Shown here in pieces: positions 1 to 6,120 of a DNA stretch of 6,486 nucleotides; position 1 is the first letter of the stretch; every line of letters starts with the position of its first letter. This stretch comes from Parachlamydiales bacterium (GTDB taxonomy: Bacteria; Chlamydiota; Chlamydiia; Chlamydiales; Rhabdochlamydiaceae): contig JAGVJV010000060.1 in the NCBI GenBank assembly GCA_020050965.1, positions 1-6,486 on the forward strand, written 5' to 3'. Under the pieces are notes generated by a model, which did not search any database, was not told where the DNA came from, and saw nothing but the letters and a program-made list of their open reading frames with translations. Made by a program: the position numbers and the translations under genes.

Positions 1-248
1 AATGCTTTGACCATTCCCAGCACGTAAGATTTGCCTGAATTTCCCTCAAGTCCGTGGGCGACAATCACCAATTTTTTGCTATCTACACAGGACCAGTCTA
101 GGTCAAGAAAGTCGCCATCATCTGTTGAGATTCTCTCTCGAACATACTGGATGCCAGTTACTTTACGAAGAAGATTAGGGATGATTGTCTGGGCATGTTT
201 TCCCCCAATCCAAAGAGGCGCTCGGTACTGTGAGGAAAGAATCGGCAT
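1..248 (-). CDS. YheT-family alpha/beta hydrolase, N-terminal part only
   Basis: Reading the minus strand from the ATG at 248 gives 82 residues that continue past the left edge. The pattern fits the YheT/COG0429 branch of alpha/beta-fold hydrolases: an early 'P-LW-GGKHAQTIIP' segment (residues 11-24, family norm roughly 'NPHLQTILP'), then 'DGDFLDLDW' (44-52), then the strand and oxyanion-hole segment 'LVIVAHGLEGNS' (60-71). Members are predicted esterases or short-chain acyl hydrolases; the physiological substrate is usually unknown. The nucleophile elbow and the rest of the triad lie outside the window, so activity cannot be judged. An in-frame TAA two codons upstream fixes 248 as the earliest ATG. 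An AAGAGG (259-264) ends 10 nt before it and could serve as ribosome binding site; it falls inside the end of the adjacent inverted repeat. It lies downstream of the AsmA-like gene on the same strand, separated only by that repeat. Confidence 0.85.
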   Translation of the reverse strand, partial: MPILSSQYRAPLWIGGKHAQTIIPNLLRKVTGIQYVRERISTDDGDFLDLDWSCVDSKKLVIVAHGLEGNSGKSYVLGMVKA

Positions 249-249
249 A

Positions 250-382
250 GTTTAAAGACCTCTTGCGTAATTTTAGTTCAGTCGCTTTTCGATTCAAATT
301 GCAGGGGTAATATCGGCCTCCTGCATATGACCCCTGCAATTTGAATCGAAAATCGGCCAAAATTGTGCAAGAGGTCTCAAAC
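250..382. repeat. MITE-like long inverted repeat (non-coding)
   Basis: The arms are 256-308 and 330-377, separated by a 21-nt loop (309-329). The inner 23 bp (286-308 against 330-352) are perfectly complementary. The outer ends AGACCTCTTGC (256-266) and GCAAGAGGTCT (367-377) are also perfect, and the middle is degenerate with a small length difference. A weaker GTTT/AAAC match extends the symmetry to 250 and 382. There is no transposase and no credible reading frame; open frames across it only have TTG starts. Size, palindromic form and intergenic position suggest a miniature inverted-repeat transposable element or a related palindromic repeat. I see no clear target-site duplication (left flank ends TTTAA, right flank begins CAAAC). 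Transcribed, it would fold into a very strong hairpin between the AsmA-like and YheT-like messages and could act in termination or RNA stability. Confidence 0.8.
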
Positions 383-1102
383 AATCTCTTTTAAATACTC
401 CTCTTCGCTTGGAGCTGCGTTCAAGATTCCTTCAAAAGGCTTGACGAAGAGTTCCACTGCCTTTCCGGGAACCTGCAATAACATGTTGTCGATATGATAT
501 TGCATAAAGGCTTGTTTAATCAACTGTCCAAGGATGCTGCTCGTTAATTGATCGATGGGGAAGCCGCCCTCAGTGCTAATATTTGTAAGCTCTATACGGG
601 GAATAACGGGGAGCTTTTGAATTTTTCCTCCGACGCTATGGAAAATGAGATCGGCTTGGATGTTGGTAAAGACAAGTTTCTTAATCAAGACTTTTTTCCC
701 ATCTTTGGAATCGAGATTGGCCTTGCTTTGATAGCGGCTCAAAAGCTTAGTCCAGTTCCCTGTAGGGGATGTTACAGTATCAAATTCTATCCCTAAGTAG
801 ATGCCATCGACATCGATTTGCTCCACAATTACAGGTTCTTGAAAGTAGGTTGTGATGGGTGCGTAAAGATTGATCGTCTTAGCAGAAAAAGTCTTAGGAA
901 GTGTATAGCCCGGTTCATTGGCCACTTCAAACATTTCCACATTGAAGGTTTTCCATCCTGGTTTCATCGATTCGATAGAAACGGTTACTCCGAGCTCTTT
1001 GGAGAGATAATTTCCAAGAACATCTGGGCCCCTCGAAAGGGCGATAAAGTATAAAATGACGATAATGATAATCAAGGCGAGCAGGCTGGCTAAAGGGCGC
1101 AT
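377..1102 (-). CDS. AsmA-like single-pass membrane protein of unknown function
   Basis: A 241-residue protein. A strongly hydrophobic segment at about residues 5-23, rich in Ile and Leu, looks like an uncleaved N-terminal signal anchor. The rest is soluble and beta-rich. The layout 'LSKELGVTVSIES' (residues 34-46), then 'PVIVEQIDVDGIYLGIEF' (89-106), then a 'GNW' (115-117) resembles the N-terminal repeat of AsmA/DUF748 proteins, which are envelope proteins of the bridge-like lipid-transfer group in Gram-negatives. It is much shorter than full AsmA proteins (about 600 residues or more), so at most it is a minimal version. The ATG at 1102 is preceded by AGAGAG at suitable distance. It lies downstream of groEL but is separated by a terminator, and I see no strong promoter in the gap, so read-through is possible. 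The TGA stop (377-379) coincides with the end of the inverted repeat. Family membership is inference from pattern; an unclassified chlamydial envelope protein is the alternative. Confidence 0.8.
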   Translation of the reverse strand: MRPLASLLALIIIIVILYFIALSRGPDVLGNYLSKELGVTVSIESMKPGWKTFNVEMFEVANEPGYTLPKTFSAKTINLYAPITTYFQEPVIVEQIDVDGIYLGIEFDTVTSPTGNWTKLLSRYQSKANLDSKDGKKVLIKKLVFTNIQADLIFHSVGGKIQKLPVIPRIELTNISTEGGFPIDQLTSSILGQLIKQAFMQYHIDNMLLQVPGKAVELFVKPFEGILNAAPSEEEYLKEIV

Positions 1103-1140
1103 TGGATTCTCTCTTTTTTTCCGACCTTACGCAAAATTTC

Positions 1141-1175
1141 AGAATAAAGCAACACCCCCAAAGAAGGGGTGTTGC
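1141..1175 (-). terminator. Intrinsic terminator of groES-groEL
   Basis: A perfect 10-bp GC-rich stem (1149-1158 GCAACACCCC with 1166-1175 GGGGTGTTGC) closes a 7-nt loop. On the minus strand it is followed by TTTATT (1148-1143) and further T-rich sequence. It begins about 20 nt past the groEL stop, as expected for the end of the chaperonin operon. The tract is not pure T, so some read-through into the AsmA-like gene is possible. Confidence 0.85.
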
Positions 1176-1195
1176 ATTGTTGAGTCAGAAGGGGA

Positions 1196-2830
1196 TTAAT
1201 ATCCCATGCCGCCGCCCATTCCTTGAGGTGCAGCTGAAGCTGTCGCTTCGACTTTTTCCTCAGTGATGAGGGCCTCAGTAGTAAGCAGAAGAGCCGCAAT
1301 CGATGCAGATAGTTGGATCGAAAGTCTGGCTACTTTTGTCGGATCGACGATTCCGGCTTTAATCATGTTGCCGTAAACATCGTTTTGGGCATCCCAGCCT
1401 TCATGTTCTTTCATCTGGATGACGTTTTGAACGATGACCGATCCCTCTTTACCCGCATTTTCTGCGATTTGTCTAAGTGGGTAAGTGAGAGCTTTCATCA
1501 AGATCTCGACGCCCACCTTCTCATCGCCAGAAAGCCTTTCGCTCAAGGTCTTGAGAATAGGGATGCAACGGATGAGGGCAACGCCTCCGCCTGGGAGGAT
1601 TCCCTCTTCAATCGCTGCTCTTGTCGCATGGAGAGCATCATCGATACGATCTTTTTTCTCTTTCATTTCGATTTCTGTCGCAGCACCGGCGCTGATGACC
1701 CCAACTCCTCCAGCCAGACGAGCTAGCCTTTCTTGGAGTTTTTCACGGTCATAATCCGATGTACTGTCTTCGATTTGTCGCTTAAGCTGAGCAATCCGGC
1801 CTTGGATCTCTTTCTTGTCTCCAGCCCCTTCGACAATCGTTGTATCTTCTTTTGTGACGAGCACTTTCTTCGCTCTTCCCAACATATCAAGGGTTACAGT
1901 CTCCAGCTTGAGCCCGAGCTCTTCGCTAATAAACTGGCCGCCAGTAAGAGTAGCGATATCTTGGAGCATTCCTTTGCGTCTGTCGCCAAAACCAGGAGCT
2001 TTAACAGCGCACACTTTCAGTCCAGCGCGCATACGGTTAATAACCAGCGTGGCGAGTGCTTCCCCTTCAATTGCCTCTGCGATGATGAGCAGGGGTTGTC
2101 CCGTTTCAGCTGCAGCTTGAAGGATAGGGAGAAACTCTTTCATTGCGCTAATCTTCTTTTCGTAAACCAGCACAAAAGCGTTTTCTAGAATCGCTTCTTG
2201 AGTTTCTGCGTTAGTCATAAAGTAAGCAGACTCATAACCGCGGTCAAAGTTCATCCCTTCAACCACATCGAGCGTCGTCTCAAAGCCTTTACCTTCTTCG
2301 ACAGTCACTGTTCCATCTTTGCCCACTTTTTCGATCGCCTTGGCAATGATCTCACCGATTTCGGTGTCGCCGTTAGCAGAGAGAGTGGCCACTTGGGCGA
2401 TCTCTTTTTGATCTTTAATGGGGTTGCTCATTTTTTGTAGATGAGCAGTGAGCTCTTTCACGCCCTGTTCGATTCCTCTTTTGAGGCTCATCGGATTTGC
2501 GCCAGCAGTTACGTTGCGCAGGCCTTCTGTATAGATCGCTTCAGCTAGCACAGTCGCGGTAGTTGTACCATCACCCGCTTTGTCAGCCGTTTTGCTAGCG
2601 ACCTCTTTGACCATCTGAGCGCCCATGTTTTCGTGTTTATCTTCGAGTTCAATCTCTTTAGCAACAGTCACGCCGTCTTTAGTGATGTGAGGAGCGCCAT
2701 AAGATTTGTCGATGACCACATTGCGCCCTTTTGGGCCAAGTGTCACTTTCACAGCAGCAGCCAGAGTTTGCACCCCTTTTAGGATCTTCTGCCTTGCTTC
2801 TTCTCTAAATTTAATATCTTTTGCAGCCAT
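1196..2830 (-). CDS. groEL: Chaperonin GroEL (60 kDa, Hsp60, Cpn60)
   Basis: A 544-residue type I chaperonin, full length for the family (about 545). It forms the double-ring ATP-driven folding chamber in the cytosol with GroES as lid. Diagnostic sites are present at E. coli numbering: TLGPKGRNV (residues 30-38), the nucleotide loop GDGTTT (86-91) with Asp87, and Asp398 in RIDDALHATRA, which is the catalytic acid for ATP hydrolysis. PGGGVAL (413-419) and TTEALITE (517-524) follow, and the C-terminus is a short Gly-Met tail, GMGGGMGY. It is therefore likely a functional folding chaperonin (groEL1 type), unlike the divergent extra GroEL paralogues chlamydiae also carry. ATG 2830 is fixed by a strong AAGGAG that overlaps the groES stop codon; the gap between the two genes is 12 nt, so they are co-transcribed and probably translationally coupled. 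One oddity is the segment after 'DPTKVAR', which reads LSIQLSASIAALL where most GroELs have SALQNAAS-A. Confidence 0.98.
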   Translation of the reverse strand: MAAKDIKFREEARQKILKGVQTLAAAVKVTLGPKGRNVVIDKSYGAPHITKDGVTVAKEIELEDKHENMGAQMVKEVASKTADKAGDGTTTATVLAEAIYTEGLRNVTAGANPMSLKRGIEQGVKELTAHLQKMSNPIKDQKEIAQVATLSANGDTEIGEIIAKAIEKVGKDGTVTVEEGKGFETTLDVVEGMNFDRGYESAYFMTNAETQEAILENAFVLVYEKKISAMKEFLPILQAAAETGQPLLIIAEAIEGEALATLVINRMRAGLKVCAVKAPGFGDRRKGMLQDIATLTGGQFISEELGLKLETVTLDMLGRAKKVLVTKEDTTIVEGAGDKKEIQGRIAQLKRQIEDSTSDYDREKLQERLARLAGGVGVISAGAATEIEMKEKKDRIDDALHATRAAIEEGILPGGGVALIRCIPILKTLSERLSGDEKVGVEILMKALTYPLRQIAENAGKEGSVIVQNVIQMKEHEGWDAQNDVYGNMIKAGIVDPTKVARLSIQLSASIAALLLTTEALITEEKVEATASAAPQGMGGGMGY

Positions 2831-2842
2831 GTTTGTTTCTCC

Positions 2843-3157
2843 TTAGTTTTCTACAATCGCAATAATGTCATCCGCTTTGACAATGATGTATTCTTCATCA
2901 TCGATAGTCACTTCTTGAGCGGCATATCGATCCATCAAAATGGTATCGCCGACAGAAACGGGAATAGGAATAACTTTGCCATCTTTAGTTGTGGCCCCTG
3001 TGCCGATTGCTACAACAATCGCAGTCTCTTGTTTTTGTTTAGCTGAATCGGGAAGAATGATTCCCCCTTTAGTCGTTGTCTGTTCTTCGGTTCGTTTTGC
3101 GACGACTCGATTGCCAACAGGTTTAAGTGAAATTTTTTGAGCTGATTTTTGTGTCAT
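2843..3157 (-). CDS. groES: Co-chaperonin GroES (10 kDa, Hsp10, Cpn10)
   Basis: A 104-residue lid protein of the GroEL chamber, slightly longer than the 95-102 typical of the family because of a polar N-terminal extension (MTQKSAQKIS). The core begins 'LKPVGNRVVAKR' (11-22). The mobile loop follows, with the GroEL-binding hydrophobic triplet Ile33-Ile34-Leu35 inside KGGIILPDSAK. 'VGDTILMDRYAAQEV' (69-83) and the C-terminal 'EYIIVKADDIIAIVE' (89-103) are standard Cpn10 strands. ATG 3157 has AGGAG 10 nt upstream. It is the first gene of groES-groEL, driven by a promoter at 3192-3220 with a CIRCE operator just upstream, so HrcA heat-shock control is expected. Confidence 0.98.
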   Translation of the reverse strand: MTQKSAQKISLKPVGNRVVAKRTEEQTTTKGGIILPDSAKQKQETAIVVAIGTGATTKDGKVIPIPVSVGDTILMDRYAAQEVTIDDEEYIIVKADDIIAIVEN

Positions 3158-3191
3158 ATTTAGTATACTCCTGGAAAATTGATCATTTCAC

Positions 3192-3220
3192 ATTTTACAC
3201 CAGTTGCCGATTTAAGACAA
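3192..3220 (-). promoter_or_regulatory. Probable sigma70/sigma66-type promoter of groES-groEL
   Basis: On the minus strand, TTGTCT (3220-3215) is the -35 and TAAAAT (3197-3192) the -10, with an exact 17-bp spacer. This would start transcription near 3185 and leave a 5' leader of about 28 nt carrying the AGGAG of groES. It is the best-matching hexamer pair in the gap. The start site is inferred. Confidence 0.65.
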
Positions 3221-3226
3221 GCGGTT

Positions 3227-3253
3227 TTAGCACTAAATGTGCTAGATTGCTAA
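3227..3253. promoter_or_regulatory. CIRCE element (HrcA operator)
   Basis: TTAGCACTA, nine bases, then GATTGCTAA: the 9-N9-9 layout of CIRCE, differing from consensus TTAGCACTC-N9-GAGTGCTAA at one base per arm (16 of 18 match). CIRCE is the binding site of the heat-shock repressor HrcA and typically controls groE and dnaK operons. It lies 6 bp upstream of the groES -35 and ends 2 bp before the AAGGA ribosome binding site of pepF on the other strand, so it can influence both genes. A second, overlapping perfect palindrome (TAGCAC, 5 nt, GTGCTA; 3228-3244) is nested in it. Confidence 0.88.
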
Positions 3254-3267
3254 AAAAGGATGAATTT

Positions 3268-5064
3268 ATGGAAAGAGCAGAAGTTTTAGAAGAAGATAAG
3301 TGGAATGTCGAGGCCCTGTACCCCGACCTAAAGAGCTGGCAATCAGATCTTGAGAAGAGCTGTCGTCCACATAAACAGCCCCACTGGCCCGAGCTGATCG
3401 CCTTTAAAGGAAAACTGGGCAGAGGTGCTAAAACGCTTAAAGATTTTTTTGAGATAAGCTTTAAGACCGATCGAATCATCTCCAAACTTTTCACCTATGC
3501 CCATATGCGCCATGACGAAGATCTAGCGAATGAAGATTATAAAAAAGCATTTAACGTCATCTCCACCATCTATTACGAATTTGCTCAAGAACTCTCCTGG
3601 GCTGAACCAGAGATTCTAGCTCTGCCCGATTCCACCATTCAAAATTACCTCAAAGATCCAGTCCTTGCTGACTACAAGTTCCATCTCGAGCGGATCGTCC
3701 GTCAGAAACCTCACACTCTTACTTCAGAGCAAGAAGAGCTTCTCGCCCTAGCAGGCAAAGCCCTCAGCACAGCGCCAAGTAGCTTTAGTGCGTTTAACAA
3801 TGCCGATCTCAAATTTCCGCCCATTAAAGATTCAAAAGGAGCTGCCCAAGAGCTAACCCATGCCAAATACCTCATCTATTTAAGGAGCAAAGACCGGGAG
3901 CTGCGCAAAAACGCCTTTCAGACTCTGCACCGCTCATTCTCAAGTTTTGAAAACACCATCGCGGAACTCTTTAAAGGACACATGGAGCACCATGTTTTTA
4001 GTAAACGGGCCCGCAAATACTCTTCTTGCCTCGAAGCATCCCTCTTTCCCAACCAGATCGACACCAAAGTCTATACCAACCTCGTCGCTTCCGTCCGCAA
4101 AGGATTGCCCATTCTCCATCGCTACGTGTCCTTACGCAAAAAAGCGCTCAAAGTCGACGATTTGCACCTCTATGACCTCTATGTTCCACTTGTAGAAAGC
4201 GTCGACCTTAAATACGACTACAAAACAGCTGAAAAAATGGTGATCGAATCGGTCGCTCCTTTAGGAGAAGAGTATCAAAAAGTTCTCCATAATGGGCTTC
4301 AGCACGATCGCTGGGTAGACCGCTATGAAAACAAGCGCAAGCGCTCCGGCGCCTACTCTACCGGCAGCTACGACAGCATGCCTTACATTCTGATGAATTT
4401 CCAAGGAGGCTTCCATGACCTGATGACTCTCGCGCATGAAGCCGGCCATAGCATGCACTCCTTTCTCAGTCACAAACATCAACCGTACCAATATAGCAAC
4501 TACCCGATTTTCCTCGCCGAAGTGGCTTCGACCTTCAACGAAGAGCTGATGTTCCATTACCTAATGAAGCAAAATCTCAAACCGGAAGAAAAAGCTTTCC
4601 TCATCAATCAAAAGATCGAAGACATTCGGGCCACTTTCTTCCGCCAGACCATGTTTGCCGAATTTGAACTGACGGTCCACAATCTTGCTGAAAACAACAT
4701 CCCCCTTACACCAGGCCTCCTAAAAGAGACCTATCGCAAACTCAACATCGATTTCTTTGGGCCCGACATCACAATCGATCAAGAAATCGACATCGAGTGG
4801 GGGCGCATTCCCCATTTCTATAGCAATTTCTACGTCTACCAATATGCAACGGGGATCAGCGCCGCACATGCTCTCTTCGAGAAAGTGATGCAAGAGGGAG
4901 AACCTGCACGTAAAGCCTATTTGAACTTCCTTTCCTCAGGCTCATCGCATTATCCGCTTGACTTATTGCAAAGGGCTGGGGTAAACATGCAGTCAGAGCA
5001 CCCGATAGAAGCGACTCTCAAACATTTTGATCGCTTGCTTCAAGAACTCTCAACACTCATATAA
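3268..5064 (+). CDS. pepF: Oligoendopeptidase F (M3B zinc metallopeptidase)
   Basis: A 598-residue cytosolic peptidase, the normal PepF length of about 600, which cleaves short oligopeptides and so finishes intracellular protein breakdown. The zinc site is HEAGH at residues 390-394, with Glu391 the catalytic base, and the third ligand is Glu418 in 'FLAEVAST', the M3-family spacing. The upstream 'YILMNFQG' and the C-terminal 'IPHFYSNFYVYQYATG' (514-529), with His516 and Tyr residues that polarise the substrate, complete the M3B active site. ATG 3268 was chosen because AAGGA (3256-3260) sits 7 nt before it and the protein then starts where PepF family members do. The frame stays open upstream to a GTG at 3127, but that stretch overlaps the operator and promoter region and looks non-coding. 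ptsH follows after 10 nt. No convincing plus-strand promoter is visible; transcription probably starts within or just before the CIRCE. Confidence 0.95.
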   Translation: MERAEVLEEDKWNVEALYPDLKSWQSDLEKSCRPHKQPHWPELIAFKGKLGRGAKTLKDFFEISFKTDRIISKLFTYAHMRHDEDLANEDYKKAFNVISTIYYEFAQELSWAEPEILALPDSTIQNYLKDPVLADYKFHLERIVRQKPHTLTSEQEELLALAGKALSTAPSSFSAFNNADLKFPPIKDSKGAAQELTHAKYLIYLRSKDRELRKNAFQTLHRSFSSFENTIAELFKGHMEHHVFSKRARKYSSCLEASLFPNQIDTKVYTNLVASVRKGLPILHRYVSLRKKALKVDDLHLYDLYVPLVESVDLKYDYKTAEKMVIESVAPLGEEYQKVLHNGLQHDRWVDRYENKRKRSGAYSTGSYDSMPYILMNFQGGFHDLMTLAHEAGHSMHSFLSHKHQPYQYSNYPIFLAEVASTFNEELMFHYLMKQNLKPEEKAFLINQKIEDIRATFFRQTMFAEFELTVHNLAENNIPLTPGLLKETYRKLNIDFFGPDITIDQEIDIEWGRIPHFYSNFYVYQYATGISAAHALFEKVMQEGEPARKAYLNFLSSGSSHYPLDLLQRAGVNMQSEHPIEATLKHFDRLLQELSTLI

Positions 5065-5074
5065 TTTTTGGATT

Positions 5075-5353
5075 ATGTCATCAAAAGTGAAAAAATTTTT
5101 CGTCGTCATTAATGAAAAAGGGCTGCACACACGGCCCTCTACCGAACTCGTTCGCTGCGCATCGAATTTCAAGGCCGATATCAACCTTACCTACCAAGAT
5201 CTCACCGTCAATGCAAAATCTCTCCTAGGCATTCTAATGCTCGCCGCCGCGAAAGGGGCCAAAATCCAAATCGAAGCCGACGGAACTGACGCCAACGAAG
5301 CTGTGGGTGCTATCCTCAAGCTGGCTCAGAATAAGTTTAATATCAATTATTGA
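5075..5353 (+). CDS. ptsH: Phosphocarrier protein HPr
   Basis: A 92-residue HPr-fold protein. The phosphorylation site is GLHTRPST (residues 16-23) with His18, the acceptor from phosphoenolpyruvate via enzyme I. The second signature, AKSLLGILMLAA (47-58), holds Ser49 at the position of the regulatory Ser46 phosphorylated by HPr kinase in other bacteria. The end 'QIEADGTDANEAV' is typical HPr. The GLHTRP variant of the usual GLHARP is conservative. ATG 5075 gives the normal N-terminus; only a weak GGA (5070-5072) precedes it, so translational coupling to pepF (10 nt gap) is likely. ptsI does not follow; the next gene is convergent and overlaps the ptsH stop by 7 bp. In chlamydiae the phosphorelay lacks most sugar permeases and is thought to be mainly regulatory; that role is inferred here. 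Confidence 0.95.
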   Translation: MSSKVKKFFVVINEKGLHTRPSTELVRCASNFKADINLTYQDLTVNAKSLLGILMLAAAKGAKIQIEADGTDANEAVGAILKLAQNKFNINY

Positions 5354-6039
5354 AATACTTTAGCGAATTGGATCTTATGTTTATTTAGTAATTTGAGGAT
5401 CTGAGGATATTTAGTCAGCTCTTCAAACGCCTTAGATGCTTTATATTCTGAATATACACATTCAATGTTGTGCACAGCGTGAGCTGCTATTGAAGCAAAT
5501 AAACTTCCCCAGATCTTGGTCACCGAATAGATCGCGCCAATCAACATCACTTCAGATATTACCTGAAAATTTGTGCGCCATTTCCATTTGGTGTTGTAGT
5601 GCACCATTCCAAAAAGAAATGAATTAAAAAGGGTATATTTAAGATTGTCCTCAAACAAATAGGATAAAGCCCCTCTAAATATCAATTCCTCGATGACAGG
5701 GGCACCTACTGCAATAATCGCAATGGCTCTAAATAATTTGCCCCTATTCTCACTACTAGGATCACATATATATGCTACATGTTTTCTAGTAATTCCATTC
5801 AAAGCGGTTTCCGTATTTCTACAACGCTCGAATGCCAAAGCTTCCTCAGGAGTCAATTCAGCTTCAACTTTTTTAATTCTTTTCTCCAGTCTTACTTCTC
5901 TTGTATTTGGCTCAGGAGGTGCTAAGACTAGTCGGTCAATTGCATTAGTAACGTTTGGAATGATTATCCTGTCAGAAATAAATCCTATAGTTATACCAAA
6001 AGCGATTTGGCAAGTAATGTTATACGCCGTATTAATCAT
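5347..6039 (-). CDS. CPBP-family (Rce1/CAAX-like) intramembrane metalloprotease
   Basis: From ATG 6039 the product has 230 residues. The three CPBP (PF02517, Abi) motifs are present in order: EELIFR (Glu117, Glu118, Arg122), FGMVH (Phe143-His147), and HAVHN (His187, Asn191). These Glu and His residues form the active site in Rce1-type proteases, which sit in the membrane and cleave near prenylated or other C-termini; bacterial substrates are mostly unknown, and bacteriocin self-immunity is one recorded role. A hydrophobic segment near the N-terminus (about 8-22) is followed by a charged, probably helical stretch (about 46-74), then the hydrophobic protease core. A TTG at 6057 would add six residues, but a candidate promoter whose start site falls there favours ATG 6039; no good ribosome binding site is seen for either. 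The DNA is more AT-rich than pepF. It is convergent with ptsH, overlapping its stop. Confidence 0.87.
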   Translation of the reverse strand: MINTAYNITCQIAFGITIGFISDRIIIPNVTNAIDRLVLAPPEPNTREVRLEKRIKKVEAELTPEEALAFERCRNTETALNGITRKHVAYICDPSSENRGKLFRAIAIIAVGAPVIEELIFRGALSYLFEDNLKYTLFNSFLFGMVHYNTKWKWRTNFQVISEVMLIGAIYSVTKIWGSLFASIAAHAVHNIECVYSEYKASKAFEELTKYPQILKLLNKHKIQFAKVFQ

Positions 6040-6063
6040 AAGATGTATTGTGTGCAATTTTAG

Positions 6064-6092
6064 ATTATTTATAAAGTAAAAAAACTAAACAA
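6064..6092 (-). promoter_or_regulatory. Candidate promoter of the CPBP gene
   Basis: Minus strand TTGTTT (6092-6087) as -35 and AATAAT (6069-6064, five of six to consensus) as -10, with a 17-bp spacer. Start of transcription would be near 6057, giving a leader of about 18 nt to ATG 6039. The region is extremely AT-rich, so chance hexamer matches are likely. Confidence 0.4.
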
Positions 6093-6120
6093 TTTTCTTT
6101 TCAGATCCTGAAGAAAATTG
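6090..6120. promoter_or_regulatory. Imperfect palindrome between divergent promoters
   Basis: CAATTTTC (6090-6097) pairs with GAAAATTG (6113-6120), and TTCAG (6100-6104) with CTGAA (6108-6112), leaving a 2-nt bulge and an ATC loop. It sits exactly between the candidate -35 boxes of the CPBP gene (6087-6092) and the small plus-strand gene (6118-6123), touching both, which suits an operator for a shared regulator. On the minus strand it is followed by TTTAGTTTTTTT, so an intrinsic terminator for a minus-strand transcript is the alternative; no minus-strand gene upstream is seen in the window. Confidence 0.5.

Noticed and set aside
175..384. A 69-residue minus-strand open frame across the inverted repeat
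   Set aside because: It starts at TTG, is made almost wholly of repeat sequence and overlaps the YheT-like start in another frame; such frames are artefacts of the palindrome.
1123..1142. A stretch resembling the end of the inverted repeat (GACCTTACGCAAAATTTCAG), possibly a solo remnant
   Set aside because: Only about 14 of 20 positions match the repeat end and there is no partner arm nearby; chance similarity is likely.
1313..2440. Several plus-strand open frames of 80-151 residues opposite groEL
   Set aside because: They are shadows of groEL, with no ribosome binding sites or recognisable domains.
3179..3239. A plus-strand promoter for pepF (for example TTTAAG at 3211 with TAAATG at 3234)
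   Set aside because: All hexamer pairs found match consensus poorly, so no feature is claimed although some promoter must exist here.
3127..3267. A 47-residue N-terminal extension of pepF from a GTG
   Set aside because: It covers the groES start, promoter and CIRCE, has no ribosome binding site, and PepF proteins begin at the chosen ATG.
5385..5415. Short direct repeat GAGGATCTGAGGAT near 5395-5408
   Set aside because: It is too short and lies in the coding region of the CPBP gene; no repeat array follows.
6040..6057. TTG start for the CPBP protein at 6057
   Set aside because: It has no ribosome binding site and coincides with the predicted transcription start; ATG 6039 is the more likely start.
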